Source: Posidonia oceanica
Taxonomy: Eukaryota > Streptophyta > Magnoliopsida > Alismatales > Posidoniaceae
Direction: 5' to 3'
Length of the DNA stretch: 64,000 nt
NCBI GenBank assembly: GCA_037176725.1
Contig: JAZBRS010000026.1
Span: 62,102,501 to 62,166,500, forward strand
Under the pieces are notes generated by a model. That model saw only the letters and a program-made list of their open reading frames with translations. It searched no databases and was not told where the DNA came from. Made by a program: the position numbers and the translations under genes. Every line of letters starts with the position of its first letter. Within the stretch, counting starts at the first letter, position 1. Positions 1 to 11,020 of this stretch are shown in pieces.

Positions 1-436
1 ATTGGTTATATAAGGTTGAACACAAAATCTCCAATCCCTATTAGGAGAAGCTTAGTAGTTCTCACTATGTTAATGTTGTTGCTGTGAAATCATACTGAAA
101 GACTTCTAGAAAAATGACTCTTCAATGGAATCATTATCAAAATCTAAAGATATACTTATTAAAAATCATTATCAAAATCTAAGGATATACTTAATAAATG
201 TCTATGCGTACTGTAAATTGTTCATGGGTTTCGTTTGTTTATGCTGTAAGAATCTACTGGTCTCTCAATGTTGGGCTCATCTAGCAATTGAAGAGGATAA
301 AGAATTCCTAAAATCAAATAGGATAAATTGCCCTTTACATTGGGGTTTTTTAACATTCTTCTTTACTTAGAACAGATTGTCTGATTTTTTTATAAATAAA
401 TCCTATCATTCTTCAAAAATTAGTGTGGAAACCAAA

Positions 437-467
437 TGGTCTATGGTCTATGGTCTATGGTCTATGG
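437..467. repeat. 7-bp microsatellite, about four copies
   Basis: Four uninterrupted copies of TGGTCTA followed by TGG. It is a short simple repeat with no coding meaning. Confidence 0.85.
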
Positions 468-1270
468 ACAAGTGTAATTAGATTTTGTTTTCTTTTCCTA
501 TTTATAAGTTCCTTCCCTCTCTTCTTCTTCTTTCCTATGTTACTTTGAGGGCAGTGATTGTCTGTATGGTGTTTGTTCTTTGTATTCTGATGTTCCATCA
601 ATAAAATCTTGAAAGATACCATGCTAAAAGTAGGTGTTATCCACAATGGCAAGCATACAGTGTTGTTCGAGAGTCCAAAGAGGTCTAGACGTCTTCCATA
701 CATAACGAATTATTGGTGAAAATGAAATGAGTGAATGTATGCACTCATGTATGTAAATCATAAAATAGTAGTTTGTTTATTGCCATATGGGATAAATAAT
801 TACCAGTAACATAATAGATAGATAAAAGCCAAAACATGGGATAGTACCACTAGACCAGCCTTAATGGAATTTAACCATTCTACTTCAAATGCCAACATGG
901 ACGCCCAATGGACTACTACTGTTTGATGATACTGCATTTAGAAACAGGAGAGAGAAGAAATATAAGTTGGGCATTGAAATAAAAAATAATTTTGAAGACA
1001 GAGGAATTTAAAAACACCTAAGAATATAAATATCATAACCAACAATCTCTATAATCTCCTTCAGTTTAGGTACAAAATAAGAAAGAAAGGGGAAACATAT
1101 GTACTGCATTAAGCAAGACAAGTATACAAATGTCCATGCAAGCACACTATCTTCTTAGAAGAAAAGGGGACATCAAAGGCGTTGCATTGTTTAGGTAGTT
1201 GTATCAAATGTAGCAAGATAGTTATGATACAAGAAATAGGAGATCGTGTATGCTGTTAAGTAAACAAACA

Positions 1271-2076
1271 TACTGTCATACTGAGTACCTTCTCCAGTGA
1301 GGCAAGTCGATCTACTGTCAATGCATCGGCTTGCACAACACCATAGTCCAGCACATCCTACGTATTTCACTCAAAAAAGTTTGTTATGATCAATTTACCA
1401 CCATTAACCATCAAGAACTAGCAAACTACAGATTATCACTAATAAAGTACTAGGGATCTTGCACCAAAGTCCCATTGGCCACTAGGTGGGCACATATGTA
1501 TTTAAGTTTGTGCCGAGGCGGCGAAGGTGGAGTGAACATGTGCCAAGGCAGCAAAGGTAGCAGTCGGAGTGAGGAGATACATCAGCACGAAATTGAGGAT
1601 CAAGCCAACCACTAGCGTCGAGAAGACAAAATCGAGCTCGTACAGCCTCTAGTTGGGGCGGGACACCTTGTCACCAAGCACGCAGGGCTGACGCCAACAA
1701 GCTCCTCCATCAAAACCTTGAACAGGAACTCTGGATTGATAGTAACCCTAGATCTCCTCCCTTGAATAAGGTGGCGGCCGAGGGTGGCACAGTCAGCGAC
1801 AACGGACAGGGAGAGGTAGTAGGGGTGGAGGAGGAAGAAGGAGGAGGCGACGAGCGCACCGATGAGGACGGGAGATGGTGGATCTGGGGTTGAAGGAGGA
1901 ACGGGAGGATGTCTGCTTCGGGAGGAGCGGGAGGATGGCTGCTTCGCAGAGGAAGGGGTGGAAGAAGAAGAAGAGTGGAAGGATTTGGTTTGGGGAGGAG
2001 GTTGTGGGGATTTGGGGAGGAGTGGAAAAGGAATAGAGGAAAAGAGGAAAAAGGCCCGCGTACGTGAAAATTTCAA
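1271..2076 (-). other. Unidentified exon-like sequence inside the CACTA element
   Basis: The minus strand of 1612-2076 has an open frame of 154 codons starting MKFSRTRAFF. It has a Ser/Pro-rich N-terminal part and a hydrophobic stretch around residues 90-108 (VLIGALVASSFFLL). Further downstream on the same strand, about 1356-1271, an exon-like piece containing DYGVVQADALTVDRL is flanked by an AG acceptor and a GT donor. Because the neighbouring CACTA of the same family carries captured host exons, this may be a captured fragment too. I do not recognise the parent gene, and the frame could be chance in GA-rich DNA. Confidence 0.3.
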
Positions 2077-2084
2077 AGATGTTT

Positions 2085-2260
2085 AGCGAGGACATTGCGA
2101 GGAAATGTCCTCGCGAATTGTCCTCGCAAAACCCAGAAACTGTAGTAGTACTATTTAACAAGGACATTGCGAGAAAATGTCCTCGCTAAATCCTCACTAT
2201 CACTTTACGAGGACATGTCCTCGCAATGTCCTCGTGAGTTATCCTTACTAAATCCAAAAA
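2085..2260. repeat. CACTA subterminal repeat array (GAGGACATTGCGAGG units)
   Basis: Repeated GAGGACATTGCGAGGA and its complement TCCTCGCAATGTCCTCG occur several times within 180 bp of the 2271 terminus. The same units occur at 13739-13885 and 20215-20460. In CACTA elements such arrays are the usual transposase-binding zones; that role is inferred here. Confidence 0.7.
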
Positions 2261-2271
2261 TTCTAGTAGTG

Positions 2272-3098
2272 TGATATCATTTCCTGAGAAAGTCCTTTCG
2301 TCAAAGAATCAGCTTGATTCTTAATTGATTCCACATAATCAATTGCAATTACCCTACTCTTAAGCAATTGTCTCACATATTGATGCATGAAGCTTATATG
2401 TCCATTATCAAATTTCTCAACCATTCTGCTTCTTTATTTGAGTCAACCAATGCTATCAATTCAGCAAGCATTATAGATTCAGATATGCATGTTTGCTTTT
2501 TGGATGCCCAAGATATTGTAGCACCATCCAAAGTAAAGATCCAACCAGTAATGGACTTTGATTTGGACTCAATATTATTCCAATTGGCATCATTATATCC
2601 TTCTATAACTGAAGGATATCCATGATAATGTAGTCTATAGTCCATTGTCCCCTTTAAGTACCTCAACAGCCTAGAAATAGCTTCCCAATGCTCTGTAGTT
2701 GGATTACTTGTAAATTGACATAGTATACCTACAACAAAGGCTATGTCCGGTCTTGTGCAATGTGTAGCATACATAAGACTCCCAATCACGCTAGCATACT
2801 CCAATTGAGCTTTAGCACAACTAGTATTTTTTATTAATTTGATACTAGGATCCATAGGAGTAGGGGCTGATTTGACGTCATAGTGACCATATCTCTTCAA
2901 CAATTGCTTAATATAATGAGATTGAGTCAATATTATGGCACTGTCCTTTCTTAGAATTTTGACTTCTAAGATCACATCAGCCTCTCCTAAATTTTTCGTA
3001 TCAAATTTAGATGACATGAACCTTTTGGTTTCTTTCACACAATCAAGATTAGTGCCAAATATAACATATCATCTACATAAAGACAAATAATGACATCG
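2272..3098 (-). mobile_element. Copia element A, 3' portion (reverse transcriptase C-terminus and RNase H)
   Basis: An open frame on the minus strand (3038-2394, 214 codons) reads as Copia pol. It has the post-RT segment with SHYIKQLLKRYG, then the GSLMYATHCTRPDIAF block, a tribe of RNase H motifs around EGYNDANW and the SITGWIF and ESIMLAELIAL segments. The last RNase H residues continue, with damage, to 2272, where a CACTA element cuts the frame. On the right, the YVDDML catalytic motif lies at about 3085-3065, and the frame is cut at 3098 by the Gypsy LTR. The missing upstream half is at 21295-24330. The element is fragmented and inactive. Confidence 0.85.
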
Positions 3099-4318
3099 TG
3101 TAACGACCCAAGTTGCTACCAACACATTCCAGAAAGTCTAACAAATTAAAACTTAATTAAATACAACAATTACAATAAACTATGGGCTAAACAACAAGAA
3201 TATGTACTAGGAATCTACAGTGGACAGCTACGTAACTCCGACTATATGCACTATGACTCCAAACCAGCTAACCATCTGCACCTGCAACTAAAAACACGAT
3301 AAAGCACACGTGAGTGATTAGAAAAATGTCATCCAGCACACATCCCGCAAAACTACGAGAAAACTGGCTTAAAACCCCAAATCTGGGCCCATGTAAGCAT
3401 TTTATAATAATAAAGTACCCTTTCCAAAGCCGAATAAGCTAAACCGAGAAAGCAAATGCAAAATAAAGCTCTTTAATTCAAAGCACGGCCTACAGGCCCA
3501 AAACTACTCAAAGTGGGGTCCACTGGCCCAAAACTATTCAAAGTGGGGCCCACTGGCCCAAGACTATTCAAAACACAATGCCACAAAACAGGCAAGCTCG
3601 AGACCCTCTACGACCCAAACAAAACAAGCATGGCCCAACACGGGCACAAAAGAAAACCAACTAGTCGTGTTGCCTGGCGCCCCAGCAACCGACCTAGCCT
3701 CAAGCAGTAGCCAGGGACTCATCCCTGCAACTCACTGCACTGCCACGGGAACCCGCCCTGTGGGGGAGCGTCCCAGTCACGGCATCTCACACCAAAGACA
3801 CCTCAAAAGCAATCCCCAACTGGGAAAGCGGTCCCCACTCGGGAGAAACCACAGGGCACGCAACAGATCGGCGTTTACAAGCTCAGTGTTCCGAACCACT
3901 AGAGGCTCCTCTCCCCTAGGCTCAGCCAGCACGAAGGCGAGTCCTAGTGTCCCTAGCGGCTAGGGTATCACGTCCAGCTATGCAGGAGTATCATACCTCC
4001 CGAGTCCGCTGCCACGATACCACTAGGTACAGACGGTACTCTGACTCCCAAACCTCAGCCCAGGCGAAGTGTGCAACACACCAGGAATGCCGTCACGCCC
4101 TCAGATCCAAACCACACGACTCCCAAGCTTCGCCCACGGAAAAACCTCGACAAATCATTTGCAAAACACCTATGATTTTACTCAAAAATCTCTTTGAAAA
4201 CATTTTCCTAAATTACCAACAATCACAATTAAAAATCATAAATAAGCCATCAAAACATTAATAGGCATAGCATCATTAAAAGCCATTTGAAAACAGGGCT
4301 GGGAAACATTCCAGACCA

Positions 4319-4460
4319 AAATCGGTAGACCGAATTCCAATCGGTCGACCGAAAATCCCTGATTTGGAAGACCAAAAAGGTCCGGTTAACCGAAAACAGG
4401 TACAGGAGCACAAACAGGAAACAAGTTCGGCATACCGAATGAATTCGGCATGCCGAAACA
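4319..4460. repeat. Array of CGG...CCG palindromes in the Gypsy LTR
   Basis: Within 140 bp the sequence contains CGGTAGACCG, CGGTCGACCG, CGGTTAACCG, CGGCATACCG and CGGCATGCCG. These are near-perfect 10-bp palindromes sharing the CGG/CCG arms but with different centres. The same array is in the second LTR at about 13008-13140, with one or two units mutated. Confidence 0.75.
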
Positions 4461-5179
4461 GAGCATGACTGAAAAACCCATTTTTCAAACTTTAGTCCCA
4501 AAACACTCATGTTTTTCTTCAAAAATCTCTTTCAAAATATTTTCATAAATTACCAAAAATCACATCTAAAAATCTCTAACAAGTCACTAAACATGTACAG
4601 ACATTGTCATAATTAAACATAATAAAAACCTAAAGCAAACCCCCCAAAAAATGGGGCTGAGAAAAATTCAGGCCATGATTCGGAATATCGGTCAAAAACG
4701 GTATTCCGAAACAGGAACTGACAAAAAAATGCCCTGTTTGTATTTAAACCTAAACTCCTTGCACAAGCCATCAAAAATAGCATATAATATACCGAAACGA
4801 CCGGAATTGAGTAACGAATACAACCACATCATAATCGAACCATTCCAAGATCCATAGCTCATAGAAAATATGAAAAACCATAGCATATGTATATAAACCA
4901 CATAGGCTAAAATAATTTGCTTAAAGAAATACCAATAAATCTCTAAAAATTATTAAATCTCTACCATAACATATAAACATGGCAAGAAACATAATTGTAT
5001 AATTTTCAAGTATTTTTAACAACTAAGGGCGAGACGTGTACCTTGGGACAGAGGGAACTACCACTGTCCTCTAGCGAACCACCACCGCCTTGGCCCCCCG
5101 GCGACCCACGATGCTTCCTCGGAGTTCACTCGACCACGGGAAGAGACCAGAGCTCGCCACCACGCGTTCGCCACCGACA

Positions 5180-5660
5180 ACCACCGTCGAGCCCAACAAC
5201 AAGGGGAAAGAGGGGGAAAGGGAGGAGGAGAGATGGGTGAGGAGGCGGAGAGGTGGAGGAGGAGCAAGCCTCGCCGCCACCATCGCTGGAACTAGGGCAC
5301 AGGAACGGGGACGGGAGGAGGAGGAAGAGGAGGAGGGGGAGATGGGAAAGGAGGGGGAGAGGTGGAGGAGGGGGAGAGGAAATGGGGAGGAGGTGGAGAT
5401 GGGAAAGGAGGGGGATAGGTGGAGGAGGGAGAGTGGAGAGTGGGGGACGAGAGAGGGAAGAGGTCTGCAGGAGGGATGGGGAAGAATGGGGAGGAGGAGA
5501 AGAAATTTTTGGTTGAAGGGAGGAGGGAAAAATAATTGAATAGTGAAATGTGGGGGAGAAAACGTGTGGAGGGGAGGGGGAAGAGAGAATGAGTGGGAAT
5601 GAGAGAGAGAGGAGGAGAGAGGGAGAGAAAAGAGAGAGAAAGAGAATGAGGAAAATGGCA
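5180..5660. repeat. Purine-rich (GGA/GAG) tract in Gypsy LTR
   Basis: Roughly 480 bp in which the plus strand is overwhelmingly purine, dominated by GGAGGAG, GGGAGAG and AGAGAG runs. It is present in the second LTR at about 20630-21090, so it belongs to the family. It gives spurious long open frames on both strands. Confidence 0.8.
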
Positions 5661-5929
5661 TGAGTATCGAGGATAGGGATCAAACTACCACTTGGTCCTA
5701 CAATCACCACAAGTGGGGTCTACGATAACACAAGTGGAATCCACAACAAACCATAAGTGAGACCCACGAATAATCACAAGTGGGGTCCACGAGACCAATA
5801 ACATCCGTCCACAAATACAGGAATTCATTAAATTGTGCAATTACAATGGAATGAATTCCCAAGTGTTACAGCATAAACACGTAAAAAGTATTTCGCCTCC
5901 AAAATCAACGGTAGGCGAAAAGATGCGGG

Positions 5930-8082
5930 TATCGAGGAAGGATGTCATCCTTGCGTTCTCAAGTGACCTCCTCATGCTAGGGCACGTACAAGCGCTGATC
6001 AAATCTCAACTACCCGTATACGCTGAAAGAGAAATCAGCTGCATCCTCAGCTTCCATCTTCTCCACAGTCGCCTGAATGAAAGGGTCCGTCTACTGACAG
6101 GCAATGATGAACTGCAACAGCTTGGGGTGAATAGATAAGCTTGCCATGTAAGCACCACCAACTCCCCGATGCAGTCTCTTGAGTCCACAGTCAGCTAGAT
6201 CCTCTAGCATGGTCCATTCCTTAACCATCAGGCTCGCCATGACGTGCGTACGCCGACTCAGAGCATCAACGACCACGTTGCCCTTCCCAGGGTGGTAGGA
6301 CAAGCTGAAATCATAGTCCTTGAAGTATTCCACCTATCTCCTCTGCCGCATGTTGAGGTCCTTCTGAGTAAATATATACTTCAGACTCTTGTGATCAGTG
6401 TAGACCTCAAACTGTTCCCCATACAGATAGTGTCGCCACAGCTTGAGCGCGAACACCACGCCAGCCATCTCTACATCATGGGTAGGTTAGTTCTTCTCGT
6501 GGTCCTTCAGCTGACGAGAAGCATAAGCCACAACATTGCCATGCTGCATCAGAACACTGCCCAACCCGATGCCATTAACATCACTATACACAGTGAAGTC
6601 TCCACTACCAGAAGGTAAAGTCAGAACAGGGGAAGAAGTCAGACGAGTCTTCAACTCGTTGAAACTTGCCTCACAGTCATGGTCCCAGATGAACGGAACT
6701 CCCTGTCTGGTTAGAGCTGTCAGGGATGATGCGATGGAAGAGAAATCCCTGATGAACCTCCGGTAGTAACCTGCCAATCCCAGGAAACTTCTGATCTCTG
6801 TCACATTCCTGGGTCTCTCCCAGTTGCTAACTACTTCAACCTTAGCAGGGTCCACTCTGACGCCTTCTCCAGAGATAAGGTGGCTGAGGAACATAACTTC
6901 ACTCAACCAAAACTCGCACTTGAAGAACTTGGTATACAGCTGGTGCTGCCTCAGAATATCCAGCACCGCCCGCAGATGCAGAGCATGGGAATCCTCATCA
7001 AGAAAGTAGATCAAGATGTCATCTACAAAGGCCACCACAAACTAGTCCAGATATGGCCTGAAGATCCAGTTCATCAACTCCATGAATGCGGCAGGGGCGT
7101 TGGTTAAGCCGAAGGGCATAACCGTAAACTCATAGTGGTCGTACCGTGTCCGGAAGGCAGTCTTTTGGATGTCTGAATCATGGATCCTCAACTGGTGGTA
7201 TCCTGATCTCAGATCAATCTTAGAGAAAATAGATGCAGACTGCAACTGATCAAACAGATCTTCAATACAGGGCAAGAGATACTTGTTCTTCACTGTAATC
7301 TGGTTCAGCATCCGGTAGTCAATGCACAAACGGAGTGAACCATCCTTCTTTCGGACGAACAAGGTAGGCGCTCTCCATGGAGATACACTTGGCCTGATAA
7401 AACCCTTGTCCAGCAACTCTTGCAACTGGGCCTTGAGTTCCCGCAACTCAGCTGGTGCCATACGATAAGAATTCTTCACAACAACACCACTTCCCAGGGC
7501 CAACTCAATGGTGAATTTTAGCTCTCTGTGAGGTGACATGCTAGGCAAATCTTCAGGGAAAACGTTGGGATATTCACACACCACTGAGATGTTGTGAACA
7601 CTCAACTCTGGAGAAACAGAGGTAACTACACTAGCAAGGTACCCCACACATCCCTTAGACAAAGTCTTGTAAGCTTTCGTAGTAGAGATAACAAATTTAG
7701 ACTCACCTTGGCGTACACCTTGCACAAAGAAAGACTCAACCTCAGCAGTTCCAAAGAAAATCCTCCTGCGAGCACAGTCGATCATAGCATATTGCTGGCC
7801 TAGCCAGTCCATGCCCAGAATAACATCATATTTGTTCATGCCCATAAAAATAAGAGAGGCATCGAATTCCCGGCCGTTCAGCTCCAGATCGAAAGACGGC
7901 AGGTATCTCCACGCCAAACTGTGCTCACCTAACGGCGTTACAACGTCCAGGTGGAAAGCCAACCTTGCTGGCACATCATCCAGTTCCACAGCAAACAACT
8001 CGGAGACAAAGGAGAAAGTACTCCCCGAGTCAAAGAGAACCTTGGCCATTCGGCCAGCCAGAAGATAAGAACCTAAGGCCAA
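5930..8082 (-). pseudogene. Gypsy B pol: protease, reverse transcriptase, RNase H (broken)
   Basis: Read on the minus strand, 8082-7042 carries an aspartic protease with [14 protein letters not shown] and the DVILGMDWL block, then RT fingers and palm with [14 protein letters not shown] and [10 protein letters not shown]. 7038-6487 continues with [10 protein letters not shown], the catalytic aspartates, then thumb and the RNase H start with [15 protein letters not shown]. 6333-6091 holds the RNase H end with YHPGKGNVVVDALSRR. In-frame stops lie at about 7039, about 6484 and just upstream of 6333. Each is one substitution away from the conserved codon of the family. Sequence after the RNase H decays before any integrase motif. 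The product would be a polyprotein making cDNA in virus-like particles; this copy cannot encode it intact. Confidence 0.9.
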
Positions 8083-8171
8083 AGCACAAGCAACAACATC
8101 CCCAATTAAACAACAAGATTCATATTACAGGGGAAAGAAAACAACAACATACAATGGGTTACACCACCTAA

Positions 8172-8764
8172 GGAAACTACGGAAACTTACCCTCTATAAC
8201 ATCACCAGAGGGCCCACTGTCGGGAGCAGAAATGGTGAACACTCGCCCCTGAGTCAACTGATGTGGTGCACTCCCCGCTCTCTTGGGAGGATTAGGACAG
8301 AACTTCTGGATATGTCCCGGTCTCCCACAGTTGTAGCAACCTGTTCCTCTCTGACTTGTAGTCCGCTACGCTCGAGGGCAGTCCGCTGCAAAGTGACCCG
8401 TCTGGCCACACTGGAAACACTGGGCACTCCCCTGTCCACTCGACGCAGCCTAACTAGGAACGGTGCTATCAACTCCAGCAAAACTGTACCGCGCACCAGA
8501 GACAGAACCGGTCCTGCTACCTCCTGTCAAGCTGTGTCGGGCACCAGAAGCACCTCTAGATCTGTCCTTCTTCCTCTTTCCCAGACTACTCGTGTCATTG
8601 GAACTTCGTGGACTAGAGAATGAGAACCGAGAAGCAAAGGACGACTTGGTCTTCCCCTTGGAGCAACCTTCCATGAACTGCTGATATTCCTCCTCAAAAC
8701 GGGAAGCCATCTGGACCATATCAGCTACCGTCGTGCATCGGCAGCCCATCACCTTCACCCTCAA
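8172..8764 (-). pseudogene. Gypsy B gag, C-terminal half with two zinc knuckles
   Basis: The minus-strand frame contains RVKVMGCRCTTVADMVQMA, then a Ser/Arg-rich linker and two CCHC knuckles, CFQCGQTGHFAADC (about 8420-8379) and CYNCGRPGHIQKFC (about 8340-8299). In-frame stops lie before and after the first knuckle. The N-terminal half of gag lies at 11021-11607, separated by the inserted solo LTR. Gag forms the particle and binds the element RNA. Confidence 0.85.
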
Positions 8765-8777
8765 GCTGGGTTGAAGG

Positions 8778-11015
8778 TGTAATATCCTGATTTTCCATAA
8801 TATAATTTGAGTTAATTATTTTAGAAAATCATTCCCTGTTGTTTGTGGTGTGTTGGTGTTTGTGTGTCTCTGGTGGTTTTGTTTCTGGCTCCTTGGAGTT
8901 GTTTGATGTGGCCGTGAAAGTGAGGGCTTGATTGAATGAAAGTTAAGGGCTTGTTTAATGATTGTGGAGAGAGAGGGAGGAAAATGCAATTTTTTTTCCA
9001 CTTTCTTTCCCCTCCCCCACCGCACGTGTCCTTTTCCTTTCTTCTTTCTTCCCTTCTTTCCTTTCCTTTCTCATTTTTATCCACCACCATCGACAACCAC
9101 TGCCCTAGGGGATCGCTGGCGGTCGAAGGAGGTAGAGGAGGTGCGACCGGTGCTGGAGGAGGAGCGGAGGTGTGCCAGAGAGGTGTTTTTGTGCCCGGTT
9201 GCCGAAGGAGGCGGAGTTGCTCGCCGGAGGCCGAAGTTGGAGGTTGAGGGTTCGCCGATGTGGTGCGTGTCCTCCCCTTCGTTTCTCTTCTTGGAATCAT
9301 GCCTAAATGCTTTGAATGCATGTGATCTAGCTATGCCATGATAATTGTAGGATTTTATTTGGTTTTGATTGAAATGTGGATTGAATGGAATGGGTTTCGT
9401 TTTGACATCTTGAGCTTTGCGATTTAATATCTTGATGCATGATGCATGGATTGGTTTGATTTTTGTGCCCAAGTGTAGAGCACTCGTGAGACTTTGATTC
9501 TGGTATTTACTCGTGATTTATGGATTTTTGTGGTGGAATCGATTGAGGTTTTAAGCTCGGGCGATTTGTTTTGGATTCTGTTTTGGTTTTCAGAAATCGC
9601 CCAGATCGGTACGCCCTTTTTGAACGGTATACCGATTTCTGTAGAAATCGGTACAATCGATCAATATCGGTGTCCCGTTTTGCCGTCAGATTTAGACCAG
9701 GACCGGATTTCAGTCGGTCGAAATCGATCGGTTTGCCGATTACTGTGCAGATTGGTTCGACCGGTGGATTTAGTTCCACCGAACTAGGGATTTTCGGTGC
9801 GACCGGTGTGAATTTCGGTATGCCGTTTTAGGTCTGAAACCTGGACTCGGTACCCAGAACGGTTAATCAGTTGATTTGGTTCTCTCGAATCAAGGATTTT
9901 CGGTCGACCGGTGACTTTTTCTGTGTACTGTTTCAGGGGAAAAATGGTTTCTAAAGAAGAAAGATTTGGGTTTTCGATGCATTTGGCTTTATTATGATTT
10001 AATATGGTTTTATGAATGTTTTGATAAAACGTGAGATTTGTGGATTATGAGGAGTAATTTTTAAAGGATTTCCAAATGATTTTGGAAAAGAAATGCATGT
10101 TTGTGAAAAGAGTTGGAAATGATTCCGTGGTTTTGGAAGGACCAATAAACCGAAGCTTCTCACTGGTAGCCAGGGGTGTTTGAATACACTTGTTAGTTCA
10201 AGAGCTAGATAGCCTAGGGTGAGGTTAGCGGTACAGTAGGACCCATTAAAACAGACGGTCTACCCTCTGTGCCGGTGCTGGCTGGGGCTGGGGTTAGAGT
10301 CCCCAGACGCTCGGGCACCAAGGAACGCCAGAGTGCGTAATCCTGTGTTGATAATTATGTTAATCATGGAAATGATCATGATAAAAATTGAGGGTTGAGT
10401 TCTTGGGGCAGATTGTTCTCCCACACGGGATAGTCTTCCACGGCATTGCAGCCAAGAGATGCGTGTGTCATCTGCAACTGCTTGTGGCTGGTGTCGTTCA
10501 CCTGTGACCAGGGTATTCAATTAGATTTAGAATCGATGTGTGTGTGAGTGTGGATTTGAGATGGATTTGTGATGTATTGAGAATGCATGTTTTTAGAAAA
10601 TGTGGATAGCTTTATAAAAAGCATGTGGTTTTATAAAATGAATGTTATGCTTTTAAATAACATGGATTACTATGATTTACGATGTGTTGGATATTTATTG
10701 CCCTAATTGATAGTTTTGCTTTAGTTAATGTTTCCGCTGCTGTTTGCCGTGGTTTGGAGTGGCACGTACTGAGTGACTTAGATGTCACTCACGCGTGTTT
10801 TGTGTTTTGGTTTTCAGGCGCAGGGTCGAGGTACAGTCCAGCCTTGTGCTTGTTAAGAGCTACGTAGCCGCACACTGGGGATCTTAGGAGTATTTTATTA
10901 GTTTTGTAAAAGTTTTAAATTTATTCTCAATTGTAATTGAATCTTTATTTGTTTAATGATTGTTTAAATATCATTTAAGTAGTTGATGCTATTTTGGTCG
11001 CGTCGGGGCGTGACA
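8778..11015 (+). mobile_element. Solo LTR of a second Gypsy family inserted in gag, 2238 bp
   Basis: Begins TGTAATATCCTG and ends GGGGCGTGACA, with TG...CA termini. The interrupted gag frame continues across it. The flanking 5-bp target copies are GAAGG (8773-8777) and GAAAA (11016-11020). The two differ only by G-to-A changes, and the gag frame reads sensibly if the original was GAAGG. No internal region and no second LTR are present, so it is a solo LTR left by LTR-LTR recombination. Strand is given by the TGTAA...TGACA orientation. Confidence 0.8.
9600..9920. repeat. Second array of CGGT...ACCG palindromes, in the solo LTR
   Basis: Over about 320 bp there are many CGGT/ACCG and CGAC-CGGT units, for example ACGGTATACCG, CGGTCGACCG, CGACCGGT and CGGTATGCCG. 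The surrounding sequence is not otherwise alignable by eye to the Gypsy B LTR, yet the same motif type is present. Confidence 0.65.
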
Positions 11016-11020
11016 GAAAA

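Larger units (their letters stand above)
1..2271. mobile_element. CACTA-family DNA transposon, right end (left end outside window)
   Basis: The right terminus reads TTCTAGTAGTG up to 2271. This is the inverted form of CACTACTAGAA, and it matches the right end of the element ending at 20474. Just inside it (about 2085-2260) is an array of GAGGACATTGCGAGGA-like units in both orientations, the subterminal repeats typical of CACTA elements. Copia RNase H sequence resumes directly at 2272, so the element inserted into that Copia. No transposase is recognisable and no left terminus was found, so the element probably starts before the window. Most of 1-1250 is AT-rich sequence in which I see no gene. 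Family assignment is by termini and repeats only. Confidence 0.6.
3099..5870 (-). repeat. Gypsy B left LTR (3' LTR of the element), 2772 bp
   Basis: Begins TGTAACGACCCAAGTTGC and ends GAATTCCCAAGTGTTACA. It aligns along its whole length with 11782-13718 plus 20475-21294. It contains a palindrome-rich stretch (about 4319-4460) and a purine-rich stretch (about 5180-5660). Long open frames on both strands of the purine tract are low-complexity artefacts. No polypurine tract is obvious immediately beyond 5870. Confidence 0.9.

Noticed and set aside
5071..5710. Long open frames on both strands (196 and 194 codons), Ser/Pro/Leu-rich
   Set aside because: They lie in the purine-rich LTR tract; composition explains the lack of stops, and the frames have no domain.
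8821..9472. Frames of 100-166 codons in the solo LTR
   Set aside because: Low-complexity and overlapping on both strands within an LTR; no protein features.
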